Source of the DNA: an uncultured Prevotellaceae bacterium | GTDB lineage: Bacteria; Bacteroidota; Bacteroidia; Bacteroidales; Bacteroidaceae | Assembly (NCBI GenBank): GCA_900314715.1 | Contig: OMWI01000010.1 | Coordinates: 54,263-118,262 of the forward strand | Direction: 5' to 3' | Length of the DNA stretch: 64,000 bases | Shown: positions 34,560-44,785 of the stretch, piece after piece | Layout of the letters: each line of letters opens with the position of its first letter | Numbering within the stretch: position 1 is the stretch's first letter | Translations under genes and position numbers: made by a program | Notes under the pieces: model-generated | Databases searched by the model: none | Told to the model about the DNA's origin: nothing | What the model saw: the letters and a program-made list of their open reading frames with translations, nothing else

Positions 34560-36363
34560 TACCAGTATATAATTGATAATACTTACCTTTCATGGCAAGG
34601 AGTTCATCATGTGTACCCTGTTCAATAATCCTGCCTTTTTCAAGAACAATAATGCAATCCGCATTCCTTACCGTAGAAAGACGATGGGCAATGACAAAGG
34701 TAGTACGACCTTTCATCAAGGAATCCATACCATATTGAACCATTTGTTCGGTTCGAGTGTCTATGCTTGACGTAGCTTCGTCTAAAATCAAGACAGGTGC
34801 ATTCTCGATGGCCGTTCGAGCAATAGCCAACAATTGTCGTTCTCCCTGACTGAGATTGCCACCATCACCCGTAAGCATGGTTTCATAACCATTCGCCAAA
34901 CGACGGATAAAGTTATCCGCTCCAACCATCTTAGCTGCATTTACGCACTCTTCATCGGTAGCATCCAACTTTCCATAACGGATATTATCCATCACGGTAC
35001 CTGTAAAGAGATGAGTATCTTGCAACACCATACCTAATGAATGGCGCAGAGAGCGCTTGTTGATGTCGTTGATATTAATGCCGTCGTAATGAATCTTACC
35101 ATCTTGAATGTCGTAGAAGCGGTTTATGAGATTGGTAATGGTGGTCTTTCCTGCACCCGTACCACCAACGAAAGCAATCTTCTGACCAGGTTTAGTGTCT
35201 AAGACAATATCGAAAAGCACTTGTTTCTCGGGGATATAACCGAAATCTACCATGTCAAACTTCACGGCTCCTTGTGGATTTTGCAATTGTATGGTTCCCT
35301 TGTCTTCCTCTGGTTTCTCATCCATCAAGGCGAAAACACGTTCTGCACCAGCCGAAGCATTGATGACACTATTGATTTGTTGACTGACATGCGAGATGGG
35401 TTGCGTGAAGTTTTTGTTCAAAGTGAGGAATGACACCAACGTTCCCAAACTCAGTTCGATATGTCCAGACAAAGCCAATGTAGCGCCAACAACGGCAATC
35501 AGCACATATCCTAAATTACCTAAGTTGCCATTGACAGGCATCACGATATTTGCAATCTTATTGGCATTATAGGCACTGGAGCGCAAATCCTCATTGATTT
35601 TCTCAAACTCCTCTATCGCCTCGTCCTCATGGCAGAATACTTTCACTACTTTTTGACCAGTCATCATTTCCTCAATGAATCCATTCACCTTTGCCAAGTT
35701 TTGCTGTTGAGCCTTGAAATGCGAGCGCGACATCTTACCCAACTTTGTCGTTGCAAAAATCATCACGATGGACATAAAGATGGAAACGAATGTCATGGGA
35801 ATGCTCAATACAATCATGGAAGTGAAAGTAACCACGATGGTAATGACGGAACTGAAGGCACTGGGAAGACTTTGGCTAATCACTTGTCGAAGCGTATCCA
35901 CATCATTCGTATAGGTGGACATGATATCGCCATGCGAATGTGTATCGAAATACTTGATGGGCAGCGATTGCATGTGTGAGAACATATCGTTGCGCAAACG
36001 CAACATCGTGCCTTGCGTGACGTAAATCATAATCCTATTATAAGTATATGAACACGCTACGCCAATAAAAAGAATTACGCCCAACTTGAAAAGGATTTGC
36101 GCCAAGGATGTATATTGCGGATTGTCCATCTGCGTGAGTGGCACGATGTAATCATCAATCAACGTACGGGTGAAGAGTGTTGATATGGTTGTCGTAATAG
36201 AAGTGATGATGATACAAACCGCTACGGTGAGAAGAGAGAACTTATAGTTTTGCAACACATATCGCAAAAGACGGAGCAACGTGTCTTTACGAGAAGCAGA
36301 CAATTCGGCGGTGAGATTCTCACCACGTCCTCTCGACTGTCGTTCAAAAGGCATTCCTCTCAT
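34549..36363 (-). CDS. ABC exporter half-transporter, catalytically complete partner
   Basis: This 604-residue protein has an N-terminal six-helix exporter domain (about 45-330) and a C-terminal ATPase. The Walker A is GGTGAGKTT, the signature LSQGERQLL, the Walker B LILDEATSSID with the catalytic glutamate, and the switch histidine is in VIAHRLST. It overlaps the 623-residue ABC gene by 4 bp (ATGA), so the two form a heterodimeric exporter of lipid, peptide or drug type. The substrate is unknown. Confidence 0.94.
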   Translation of the reverse strand: MRGMPFERQSRGRGENLTAELSASRKDTLLRLLRYVLQNYKFSLLTVAVCIIITSITTTISTLFTRTLIDDYIVPLTQMDNPQYTSLAQILFKLGVILFIGVACSYTYNRIMIYVTQGTMLRLRNDMFSHMQSLPIKYFDTHSHGDIMSTYTNDVDTLRQVISQSLPSAFSSVITIVVTFTSMIVLSIPMTFVSIFMSIVMIFATTKLGKMSRSHFKAQQQNLAKVNGFIEEMMTGQKVVKVFCHEDEAIEEFEKINEDLRSSAYNANKIANIVMPVNGNLGNLGYVLIAVVGATLALSGHIELSLGTLVSFLTLNKNFTQPISHVSQQINSVINASAGAERVFALMDEKPEEDKGTIQLQNPQGAVKFDMVDFGYIPEKQVLFDIVLDTKPGQKIAFVGGTGAGKTTITNLINRFYDIQDGKIHYDGININDINKRSLRHSLGMVLQDTHLFTGTVMDNIRYGKLDATDEECVNAAKMVGADNFIRRLANGYETMLTGDGGNLSQGERQLLAIARTAIENAPVLILDEATSSIDTRTEQMVQYGMDSLMKGRTTFVIAHRLSTVRNADCIIVLEKGRIIEQGTHDELLAMKGKYYQLYTGNEI

Positions 36364-38231
36364 TTTTTGCCTCCTTTCTTCTTTTGTGAAGACACGGTAT
36401 TAGACGGTTCATCGAAGTCGCCACCACCTTCAGTTTGAATTTTGTAAATCTCTTGATAGATAAGATTGTTTTTCAGAAGTTGTTCGTGCGTATCGAAGCC
36501 CACCATCTTACCATTGTCCATCACAATGATACGGTCGCAATCGCAGACACTGGAGATACGTTGGGCAATGATTAACTTCGTTGTACCAGGTAATTGAGAC
36601 TTAAACGCCTGACGTATCTTTGCATCAGTAGCCGTATCGCAAGCACTTGTTGAATCGTCGAGAATCAAAATCTTGGGATGTTTAAGCAAGGCACGCGCGA
36701 TACAAAGTCGTTGTTTCTGTCCACCAGAGAAGTTTGTTCCCCCCTGCTCTATCCAAGTATTATATCCATCGGGAAGCGGGTCGATAAACTCACTTGCTTG
36801 TGCCAAATCGCAAGCATGTCGACATTCATCGAGTGTAGCATCATTGTTGCCCCAACGCAGATTGTCTAAGATTGTTCCAGAAAACAACACATTGTTTTGC
36901 AACACCACGGAAACGGCATTCCTGAGAGTTTCCAAATCGTAAGTCCTTACGTCTTTTCCTCCCACGAAAACAGAACCTTTAGACACGTCGTAAAGTCGAT
37001 TGATAAGATTGACAAGCGATGACTTACCACTACCCGTACCACCAATCACGCCAATGGATTCACCAGCCTTGATTTGGAAATCAATGTTGTTAAGCGCATA
37101 ATCTGGTTGGACGATAGGCGTCTTTGTCTGTTCTGCTATCTCATTCGTAATCTTTGATTTCTTCTTGTTTTTCTTTTTACCAACCTTAGGATAAATCAAC
37201 TTCTCGTGATAGGCAAAACAAACATGATTAAACTCGATGCGTCCATCGGGAATGACAGTATCCGCATTCTTGGGATTGACAATGTCAGGTTTCTCATTGA
37301 TAATCTCTGCAACACGTTGACCACTTGCTGCACTCATAGTCAACATGACAAATATCATGCTCAACATCATCAACGACATGAGAATCGACATAACGTAAGT
37401 GAAAAGAGAAGTCAACTCACCCGTGGTTAACGTACCTCCAACTATGAAGTGAGCACCAAACCACGAAAGAGCGATGATACAACCATACACCACCATGTTC
37501 ATGATGGGATGGTTGAATGCCATCAAATTCTCAGCCTTTACGTAGAGATTGTACAACCCACGTGCCGCCTTGGTAAACTTTAACTCCTCATAGTCCTCAC
37601 GCACAAATGCCTTTACCACGCGAATGGCACTAACATTTTCCTGAACACTCGAATTGAGTTGATCGTATTGTTGGAATACTTGCGTGAATAACTTTGAAAC
37701 GCGAGATATGATAAAAGTAAGGGCAAATGAAAGAATTATCAACGCCACGATGAAGATAAAACTCATGCGGATATTGATGACAAGACACATGACGATAGAC
37801 AATATCAAACGGAAAGGAGCGCGAACGGTAATTCGGAGAATCTGTTGATAAGCATTTTGCAGATTGCTGACATCAGTTGTCATTCGTGTCACCAATCCCG
37901 AAGTGGAATACTTATCAATATCCGAAAAAGCGAAACGTTGAATATTACGATACATGGCTTTGCGAAGATTAGCGGCAAAACCAGTAGATGAATAAGCAGA
38001 GAATCTACCTGCAAGAATACCGAAGGCAAGGCTCATGAAAGCCATACCCAACATAACCACACCATAGAAATATACGTTTTGGATGTTGCCTGCATTGATT
38101 CCCTTGTCAATTAACATGGCTGTAACGTAAGGAATCAATACATCCATGACAACTTCCAACGCCGTGAAGAGAGGCGTCAGGAGAGACGACAATTTGTATT
38201 CTCCAATCTGGTTATAGAGGGTTTTCAGCAT
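36360..38231 (-). CDS. ABC exporter half-transporter, degenerate-site partner
   Basis: This 623-residue protein has a six-helix membrane domain followed by an ATPase. Walker A is GGTGSGKSS and the signature FSGGQKQRL. The catalytic glutamate position reads aspartate (LILDDSTSACD) and the switch histidine is glutamine (IIAQRISSV). Such asymmetry is typical for one half of heterodimeric exporters such as BmrC/BmrD or TM287/288. A basic insertion (KVGKKKNKKKSK) lies between the membrane and ATPase domains. It starts 5 bp after the zinc-ribbon gene, linking the exporter to the tubulin/Hsp70 gene set. Confidence 0.93.
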   Translation of the reverse strand: MLKTLYNQIGEYKLSSLLTPLFTALEVVMDVLIPYVTAMLIDKGINAGNIQNVYFYGVVMLGMAFMSLAFGILAGRFSAYSSTGFAANLRKAMYRNIQRFAFSDIDKYSTSGLVTRMTTDVSNLQNAYQQILRITVRAPFRLILSIVMCLVINIRMSFIFIVALIILSFALTFIISRVSKLFTQVFQQYDQLNSSVQENVSAIRVVKAFVREDYEELKFTKAARGLYNLYVKAENLMAFNHPIMNMVVYGCIIALSWFGAHFIVGGTLTTGELTSLFTYVMSILMSLMMLSMIFVMLTMSAASGQRVAEIINEKPDIVNPKNADTVIPDGRIEFNHVCFAYHEKLIYPKVGKKKNKKKSKITNEIAEQTKTPIVQPDYALNNIDFQIKAGESIGVIGGTGSGKSSLVNLINRLYDVSKGSVFVGGKDVRTYDLETLRNAVSVVLQNNVLFSGTILDNLRWGNNDATLDECRHACDLAQASEFIDPLPDGYNTWIEQGGTNFSGGQKQRLCIARALLKHPKILILDDSTSACDTATDAKIRQAFKSQLPGTTKLIIAQRISSVCDCDRIIVMDNGKMVGFDTHEQLLKNNLIYQEIYKIQTEGGGDFDEPSNTVSSQKKKGGKK

Positions 38232-38236
38232 ATCTG

Positions 38237-39028
38237 TTAATAATCGTGCTTCTCCATCATCAAACCGCCACCTGCATCGATGCGTTGATGTTGTAAGTCA
38301 ACGAACCTAACAGATTCCTCACCATTACCGAAATTGCAAATGATTTTACCTTCTGTATAATAGAACGTTCCAGATTGCGTCTCACCCTTGAATGTCTCAG
38401 CAATATGCTTGCCTTTGATGAAGATGTTGATAGGTCCTTCGCTTGTATCAACCGTCCAACTACCTTGTAACCACTGTGGTGGTTCCTCAATGCGTACTTC
38501 GGTAAACTCATCTTCCTCACCATCGGTTTCTTTAGGCGTGATTTCAGAGAGATTATCTTCTTCTGTCATCTTTGGCATTTCCTGAGCAGTAATGCTCTCT
38601 GCCGTATATGACTTTTCATAATAACAATGACGCAAGGCGAAAACGGCAAAAATCAATGCTACGATGAAGAAGATGAAGAGTCGTCTTACACAACCTTGCC
38701 TACGACTTGTTGGGGCATAATACGATGGTGGGGATTGAATATCCCTTTCGTCCATATCCTCATACTCATCATAGTTCTCGGTGTTTTGTACTCGCGAACG
38801 TTCACGTGGTCTTTCGTCATAGCGACGTTCCCTTCTATATGTGGGCGTTTCTGAAGATGGCTGATAAGAGCGAGAGGTTGACTCTTGGTGAACCTCGTTT
38901 TGCACATCTTCAGGAACCACGAATGAGAAGGGATAACCACATCTACTACATACGCATGATATTTCCTTGGCACCAGGAGTGACAGGTGCTTCATATTTAA
39001 ATCTACATTTGGGGCACTTGACAATCAC
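38237..39028 (-). CDS. Zinc-ribbon, single-span membrane protein
   Basis: This 263-residue protein begins with an MJ0042-type zinc ribbon: CPKC at 5-8 and CSRC at 27-30. A charged, proline- and arginine-rich linker follows, then one membrane span at about 113-131 (RLFIFFIVALIFAVFAL). A C-terminal domain at about 185-263 begins QWLQGSWTV, resembling a small lipocalin-like beta-barrel. The topology would put the zinc ribbon in the cytoplasm and the beta domain outside the inner membrane. It is the sixth gene of the tubulin/Hsp70 set, 44 bp after the coiled-coil gene. Function is not known. Confidence 0.82.
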   Translation of the reverse strand: MIVKCPKCRFKYEAPVTPGAKEISCVCSRCGYPFSFVVPEDVQNEVHQESTSRSYQPSSETPTYRRERRYDERPRERSRVQNTENYDEYEDMDERDIQSPPSYYAPTSRRQGCVRRLFIFFIVALIFAVFALRHCYYEKSYTAESITAQEMPKMTEEDNLSEITPKETDGEEDEFTEVRIEEPPQWLQGSWTVDTSEGPINIFIKGKHIAETFKGETQSGTFYYTEGKIICNFGNGEESVRFVDLQHQRIDAGGGLMMEKHDY

Positions 39029-39072
39029 TATTATTGATGTTATTAGGTTATTGAAAAAAGCTATTTATATCA

Positions 39073-39675
39073 TTACTCGAATCTGACGACGGCTTTGCGA
39101 ACCACCTTCCATACGCCACCTTCCTTGGCAGCAGTTCCCTCTTCCTCTGTAAAGATGTGACGAGGATATTGGGCTGTGCTGCCCTTTACCTTGCAAACAG
39201 GTTTGATGAATTGGGAAACACTAATCATGGCGGTAGCAATGGCATCATTCGAGTCAAGAATTACAAAAGTACCGTTGTGGTCATCATCCGTAGTAAGTTG
39301 GTAAATACTTTTCCCAATCTGTTCTCTTAAAGAAACACTGGGGAAAGAACCGTCTACGGAAGGAGCAGCCAAATACAAAGTTTTGGTCTGAGAAGGAGCA
39401 CGATAGGAAGTTGACGAAGCCTGTTGAGGCTCGTCAACTTGTATGTTTGTAGCTACATTCTCTGGTTGGATGTTAATCGTTGTTGGAGTGATTTCTTTCT
39501 CCTTCTCTTCCTCTTTCTTGGAGGCATTCTTCTCCAACGCCTCGATTCTCTTCTCCAACTCCTCGATACGTTTAGCCAATGTTCGTACACGATCTTCCAA
39601 CAAACTCGTAACATGATCAGGATTTTCATTCTGATCAGTACCTTTGTTGAACATATTCGAAAACATATTTGCCAT
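39073..39675 (-). CDS. Coiled-coil protein of the tubulin/Hsp70 gene set
   Basis: This 200-residue protein has no signal peptide. Residues of about 20-65 form a strongly predicted coiled coil (EDRVRTLAKRIEELEKRIEAL) rich in lysine and glutamate. A flexible T/Q/S-rich linker follows. The C-terminal ~95 residues (TKTLYLAAPSVDGSF onward) form a compact beta-rich domain I do not recognise. The coiled coil suggests oligomerisation or a nucleotide-exchange/adaptor role for the Hsp70-like protein encoded 9 bp upstream, but this is inference. Confidence 0.78.
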   Translation of the reverse strand: MANMFSNMFNKGTDQNENPDHVTSLLEDRVRTLAKRIEELEKRIEALEKNASKKEEEKEKEITPTTINIQPENVATNIQVDEPQQASSTSYRAPSQTKTLYLAAPSVDGSFPSVSLREQIGKSIYQLTTDDDHNGTFVILDSNDAIATAMISVSQFIKPVCKVKGSTAQYPRHIFTEEEGTAAKEGGVWKVVRKAVVRFE

Positions 39676-39684
39676 AACGATATC

Positions 39685-42600
39685 TTACATTAAGTTTTCA
39701 ATCAAGTTGTCACGAATGCTACCGATGATAGGATAGAAGAATACGGTGTCTTCGATGGGGTCGCTACCATTCTTGTCATCCATGTTCTTATTGACGAAGT
39801 TCCAACCATTAATCAAATGGTGATCCAAGTCCTTGTTAACCAATTCCTTGAAACGCGTGAGCGACTTATTGTCAACGAGGAAACGCTCTACAACATGAAT
39901 CTGGTCGCATAGATTACAGAAGAAATCGTTGAACTTCTTCACTTCGTTGACAATCTTAGCACGAATCTCGGCAGAATTCATGTCATCGTAAGTGAGTTTC
40001 TCCTTGTCAATCATCGAATAATTGAATTTCAACGTGCTATCGAAGTCATCCAACATCTTATTGAGTTCGGCCACACTATTGCAACCACTGGGTTCTCTCA
40101 CTTCCATCAACGCACCACGACAAGTAATCTGCTTTGGTTCGTTCTTCTCCATTACTACGGAAAATCCGTCAGTACCATATTTCTCATTATATACACGTTC
40201 AAAGACTGCTTGTGTAATCAAATCCAAATCTCGATTTGTACCGACAATGTCGAGAACCTTTGAACCCGTACCACTGAACATCACCGAACGAGGTTTCTCC
40301 AACCCACGGTGTTTCATCACGCGCGCTACATAATATATTAATGTGACGTAGAAGTAAATGAACACTATCTTACGTGTACCATCTTCATTCAGTCGCATGT
40401 TATATGAGAACACATCGTTTCCTGCGACGGCTTGGTTATTGATAACAGAGAACAAGAATGTATTGATATCTTCACTCTTTCTCTTGCTGGTAATGTCGTC
40501 AAGTATTCCATTGAGTTCTCCATATCGCTCATCGTCAGCATCAAACAAACGTTTGAAATAATCCACGTACTTAATAAGCATAGGATTGGAATCGCCATGA
40601 GGAACTTCAGAGAATCCATCGCCAAACAATACGTTAGCCGCAAAACGGAATGAGGTGAGTACGGTGGGTTGCTGCGCATTGCTCTCGAAGATTACCACGT
40701 CGCTCGAACCACCACCGATGTCGATACTTGCCACATTGGAAGCTGAACCACGGAACTTGCTCGAACTCTTATAAAAATAATAAGGTGCAACGGATTCGGG
40801 CATTTGAATGACATTACTATCCGTAACCGTCAATCCAAATACTTCTCGGAATGTCTTTTCCCACATCTCACCGAGTTTACGAACATTACCCACTTTCATA
40901 GACAATGGATAGAACCACACGAGTCTTGTCTTGGTAATGTCACCATTTTCCAACAACACCTTCGTGCGCATCAGTTGTGCCAATTCCGTCAAATATGCAC
41001 GCACACGTTTAGACGTAGCCATTTCAGTAGACCACTTTAAGTTGGCAACAATACGATTGCCATATCCGCTACTCTCCTTTTCGTAGATGAATGGAATGTT
41101 CGCATCACCTAAAGCGACAATTGCATCAACATTCTCCGCATCAAGTCGCTCACATTCAGAAAGAACAGTACGTTGTGGGAATCCATAACTTCCGCCAATC
41201 GTCTTTGGCAAGAACTCTTGCTTCATGAATACATCATACAAGTTTTGCTCACCATTATATAATGTAGCAATCAGACGTTCACGAGCTACGGAATTCAGAT
41301 GAATGGGTTCAGGCATATTACCAGACTTCATACACTCCAAGTGAGAGTTAGTCGTACCGAAGTCAACGGCAAAAGTAAATGCCTCATGACCAGGAATGTA
41401 ATCATTCCAACGAGGACAAACAACACCTTCAGCCACCTTACTACCACGATCATCGGTCAACGTTATATCAATGAAATCAAACTCAGAATTCAACTTATAA
41501 TAGCATGAGCCCACTCGTCTCTCAGATTTCAAACTTCTTTCACGAGCTACCACTTGGTCGTCGCCTACTTGATTGAGATAACCATTCTTAAAGAAAGAAA
41601 GCGACAAGCTATAGTTTTGCAACAATCCCAAAGCGCGGTCAACCAATTGAACATTGTATTGGTTGCCTTGAACCGTACGAACAAATGGGAATATGCTAAT
41701 GGCAAAAGGAACCGTGATGAAATATCCACGATTGTTAGCCATATCATATCTTAAATCCGCATTGCGGGCAGCCACGTAATTACGTTCCAACTTAATGAAC
41801 TTCCCTTGCTTCTGTACGGGAATGCGGAGAATCACCTGTACGGTTTCAGTAGCCCCCACTTGATTGTGAATCACCTCAAACTTAGGTCTTCCTCCAATTG
41901 TTCCCCATAAGTCGGAAACATTGAAATACTTGAAGAACAATGGTTTCAATGGCAAAACGAAGTCGCAATCATCCGTATCGCATGAGCCGATGGAAAGATT
42001 TCCGTCGAAGAAACAATCACGGTCGATGGAATAATCCAACTTGATTAACGATGGTTGGAAGAAATCATCATCTGTCAACCACGGATATTGGTGTGTAGTT
42101 GCTGGCAACACACGTTTATCGGGAGAAACAGCATAGTCATCTGGTGTAATCACCGTAGAATCGTCCCACGGACTGGATATATAAATAAATGGATCTGTCT
42201 GCGGAGCATTCAGGTGGTTTTGCAAGACAAGTGGCAATCGTTCGTTGACTTCACGAGAAGGAACAATCATAAAATCACTTGCAGAGATGGAAGTCTCTAT
42301 GTCCTGTGCACGAACGCAATAGAACGGTACTCCCAATGCTTGAATGCCTTCATCCATCTTCGTGAAGTTGGAATCCAAGAATGTTTTTGCCTTTTCCACG
42401 CTCTCATAATCCAATGCAGTAGGATTACCCACTTCCTTAATAATCTCGTCTGCCAACTTAGCTGGAAGCAAACGGAAATTGGTAATCAAATAATCATTCA
42501 CTTCACCACACCATTTTTTCAAGTCGGGGTAAGCCGTGAATAATGCATAGATATACTTGATAAACTTTGGCGAACGCTTATGTAAAGGCCTCCAAACATC

Positions 42601-43158
42601 AAAGAGATTTACGTTTTGCTCAACAGGAATAGGATACAATCCCTCTTGCGCATTCGGCGTTGCCATGAACAAGGTAACAGGAGAAGTGGAACCCAACACT
42701 TGATTTCCATATACAAGGAAATACAGACGGTCCATCTTGTCAAAGTTAAACGCCTCCTTATCTTGTTCAAGGAACATCTCGATGGTTTCACCCAAGAGTT
42801 TATGCTGTAATGAATCCTTGAGCATTTCCAATTGCGTAGCACGATTCCATTCCACGATACGCAATTGATTGCGCAATTCTCCATAGTTGAAAAACAGTTG
42901 AGCGATGTCGAACGCATTGGCAACAAGTTTTTCATCCATCGACTCTCCTTCAAGAGTAGCGTTCATGGCAAGACGCTTGAATGCGTTTTTCACCAAGTCC
43001 ATCTGTGCAAACGGAGAAGGAATGGCCGTTCGAGGTTGTTGCGACAGACCACCATTTGGGTCGTCTATCATATTGATTTCATCTGCATTATACTGGCTTG
43101 TCAATGGAATCCAACCTTCGCCAGTGGTTTTATTGTTGTATGAAAGAATTCTGCTCAC
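39685..43158 (-). CDS. Giant protein with Hsp70/actin-like ATPase domain
   Basis: This 1,157-residue protein has no signal peptide. The first ~590 residues match nothing I recognise and include beta-rich stretches around 330-560. From about 592 an ASKHA (Hsp70/actin-fold) ATPase is visible: FAVDFGTTNSHLE is phosphate loop 1, VASIDIGGGSSDVVIFE at about 807 is phosphate loop 2, and VMFSGTGSKVLD at about 958 is the adenosine motif. The C-terminal ~150 residues are helical. It lacks a canonical Hsp70 substrate-binding domain and is not DnaK or MreB. The gene follows the tubulin-like gene by 40 bp and precedes the coiled-coil gene by 9 bp. It probably uses ATP to assemble or remodel a complex with them. 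Confidence 0.85.
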   Translation of the reverse strand: MSRILSYNNKTTGEGWIPLTSQYNADEINMIDDPNGGLSQQPRTAIPSPFAQMDLVKNAFKRLAMNATLEGESMDEKLVANAFDIAQLFFNYGELRNQLRIVEWNRATQLEMLKDSLQHKLLGETIEMFLEQDKEAFNFDKMDRLYFLVYGNQVLGSTSPVTLFMATPNAQEGLYPIPVEQNVNLFDVWRPLHKRSPKFIKYIYALFTAYPDLKKWCGEVNDYLITNFRLLPAKLADEIIKEVGNPTALDYESVEKAKTFLDSNFTKMDEGIQALGVPFYCVRAQDIETSISASDFMIVPSREVNERLPLVLQNHLNAPQTDPFIYISSPWDDSTVITPDDYAVSPDKRVLPATTHQYPWLTDDDFFQPSLIKLDYSIDRDCFFDGNLSIGSCDTDDCDFVLPLKPLFFKYFNVSDLWGTIGGRPKFEVIHNQVGATETVQVILRIPVQKQGKFIKLERNYVAARNADLRYDMANNRGYFITVPFAISIFPFVRTVQGNQYNVQLVDRALGLLQNYSLSLSFFKNGYLNQVGDDQVVARERSLKSERRVGSCYYKLNSEFDFIDITLTDDRGSKVAEGVVCPRWNDYIPGHEAFTFAVDFGTTNSHLECMKSGNMPEPIHLNSVARERLIATLYNGEQNLYDVFMKQEFLPKTIGGSYGFPQRTVLSECERLDAENVDAIVALGDANIPFIYEKESSGYGNRIVANLKWSTEMATSKRVRAYLTELAQLMRTKVLLENGDITKTRLVWFYPLSMKVGNVRKLGEMWEKTFREVFGLTVTDSNVIQMPESVAPYYFYKSSSKFRGSASNVASIDIGGGSSDVVIFESNAQQPTVLTSFRFAANVLFGDGFSEVPHGDSNPMLIKYVDYFKRLFDADDERYGELNGILDDITSKRKSEDINTFLFSVINNQAVAGNDVFSYNMRLNEDGTRKIVFIYFYVTLIYYVARVMKHRGLEKPRSVMFSGTGSKVLDIVGTNRDLDLITQAVFERVYNEKYGTDGFSVVMEKNEPKQITCRGALMEVREPSGCNSVAELNKMLDDFDSTLKFNYSMIDKEKLTYDDMNSAEIRAKIVNEVKKFNDFFCNLCDQIHVVERFLVDNKSLTRFKELVNKDLDHHLINGWNFVNKNMDDKNGSDPIEDTVFFYPIIGSIRDNLIENLM

Positions 43159-43198
43159 TTTCGTTCTGATTTAATGATGAATAAAGAATGGCGTTACA

Positions 43199-44743
43199 TT
43201 AGACAAAAGAGTTGAATTTGTCGTCAATCAACTTATCAAGAGTCTCATCCAACAGGTCGAGTAATTTCAAAGCCACCTTGTCTGTTCCGTATTTAGAGGA
43301 TTTCGTAGCTTGTTGTGAAGCCTTGTTGAGAGCGGAGAGCATAGACTTGTAATCTATCGTCGACTTAAAGAGTCCACTCTTCGGTGATATTCCCTCCAAA
43401 CTATCACTCAGTTTGTCTGTATCAAGGTTGAATGGAATGAAACTACGTTGGTTGCCTTTCAATTCCTTCAACCACTGACGATAACCCACATAGAAATCTG
43501 CCGTCAACGTATTGAAGAATGAAGTTGACATGAAACCGCTATTGATGACGGGTTTGTCTTGCGTATAACCACGACCGATATCCAATTTCAGTTGGTTGGT
43601 TATATACATGTAAGCCAGATGGAACTTAATCAACTGACGATTCACCAAAGCTCGCGTCGTCAATCCAAAGTCCATTAAGTTCAATGTTCGTTTGTCATTT
43701 GCCAATCCAAATTCCTTATAAATAGGATTTTGTGCATTACCACCTACCGTTTGCAACTGGTCGTTTGGAATAGACAAGAAATCCAAGATTGACAATGCGC
43801 CAACATATTCTACAAGGTGTGCATCATTGCGCTGACCATTATTACCCGGGTCGTTGAAATAAGGATTGCTCGGAACTTGGTCGCCCAAATAATAACAAGC
43901 ATTTATCTTTGACAATGGGAGGTCAACGCCATTTTGGCGCAATCCCGTGAGGTTATCGTGATAATAGAACAATGCCGACTTCGTTTTGGAAATGAAATCG
44001 CCACGTGATATAGGACTGTTATCGTCTTGTTGAACATTAAAATATGGCAAGACGGTCAACGCTCCAATACGAGCATCACGCAAATCACCACGGTTATTGA
44101 TTTGCGTATTGTTACCAGCATTACGAATATTCTTTACGATGATAGGATAACCTGCCGCTCCCGTTCCACCAAAGATAGAACTAACCACAAAGATACGGTC
44201 GTTCTTTTGGAAAACGTTGGAGAATTGACGGAATTCTTCGGAATCCTTAAACTGGTTTAACGCTACACTACCTATATTGGGACTTCCCACAAAACCAATA
44301 TCCATCTTCGTGTTCAACTGGTAAGTGGAGAACATCATCGAGCACAATGCTTGGTTGCCCGTGTCCAACGTAGAGTAATTGATAAAGTCTTGGAATTTCT
44401 TCGACTCTATCGCTCCCATATTGAAAAGGAACGTATCACTCAGATTAGAACCATTGGGCAGAATGTCCGACAAAGTAGAAATCTTCACCGAGAAGAATCC
44501 CTTTGGAACATCTACTTGCTCATCATATAATTGTCTGCGTAATTGTTTGTACCAACGCATTAAGTTGTCTGTACGCTTGAGGTCCTCGTTTGCCTTGTGT
44601 GGATCAACAACGATTGGGATTATCTCAAGTGGCATGGGTTGACCAGCCTCGTTCAACGGATGAATACCGGCGGCGCATTGCATAATGAGCGGTCGCATCA
44701 CTCGCGAACCCGTACCGCCTACTAAAAACAAAAATAATCTCAC
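43199..44743 (-). CDS. Tubulin/FtsZ-like GTPase
   Basis: This 514-residue protein is not FtsZ but has the superfamily features. The N-terminus FLVGGTGSRVMRPL corresponds to the first glycine-rich loop. At about 184-197 VSSIFGGTGAAGYP carries the tubulin signature loop GGTG(A/S)xG that binds GTP phosphates. A strand-loop with VVDPHK follows the first helix, and a helical C-terminal region (about 400-514) ends DETLDKLIDDKFNSF. There is no signal peptide. Tubulin-like proteins outside FtsZ, including the FtsZl families described by Makarova and Koonin in association with vWA proteins, have been linked to membrane remodelling. It sits between a membrane protein and the Hsp70-like ATPase gene, so an envelope-linked cytomotive role is a reasonable inference. 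Confidence 0.82.
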   Translation of the reverse strand: MRLFLFLVGGTGSRVMRPLIMQCAAGIHPLNEAGQPMPLEIIPIVVDPHKANEDLKRTDNLMRWYKQLRRQLYDEQVDVPKGFFSVKISTLSDILPNGSNLSDTFLFNMGAIESKKFQDFINYSTLDTGNQALCSMMFSTYQLNTKMDIGFVGSPNIGSVALNQFKDSEEFRQFSNVFQKNDRIFVVSSIFGGTGAAGYPIIVKNIRNAGNNTQINNRGDLRDARIGALTVLPYFNVQQDDNSPISRGDFISKTKSALFYYHDNLTGLRQNGVDLPLSKINACYYLGDQVPSNPYFNDPGNNGQRNDAHLVEYVGALSILDFLSIPNDQLQTVGGNAQNPIYKEFGLANDKRTLNLMDFGLTTRALVNRQLIKFHLAYMYITNQLKLDIGRGYTQDKPVINSGFMSTSFFNTLTADFYVGYRQWLKELKGNQRSFIPFNLDTDKLSDSLEGISPKSGLFKSTIDYKSMLSALNKASQQATKSSKYGTDKVALKLLDLLDETLDKLIDDKFNSFV

Positions 44744-44785
44744 CTTTAAATTATTCTATTAGAAGATAAAACCATTAATTCTTTT

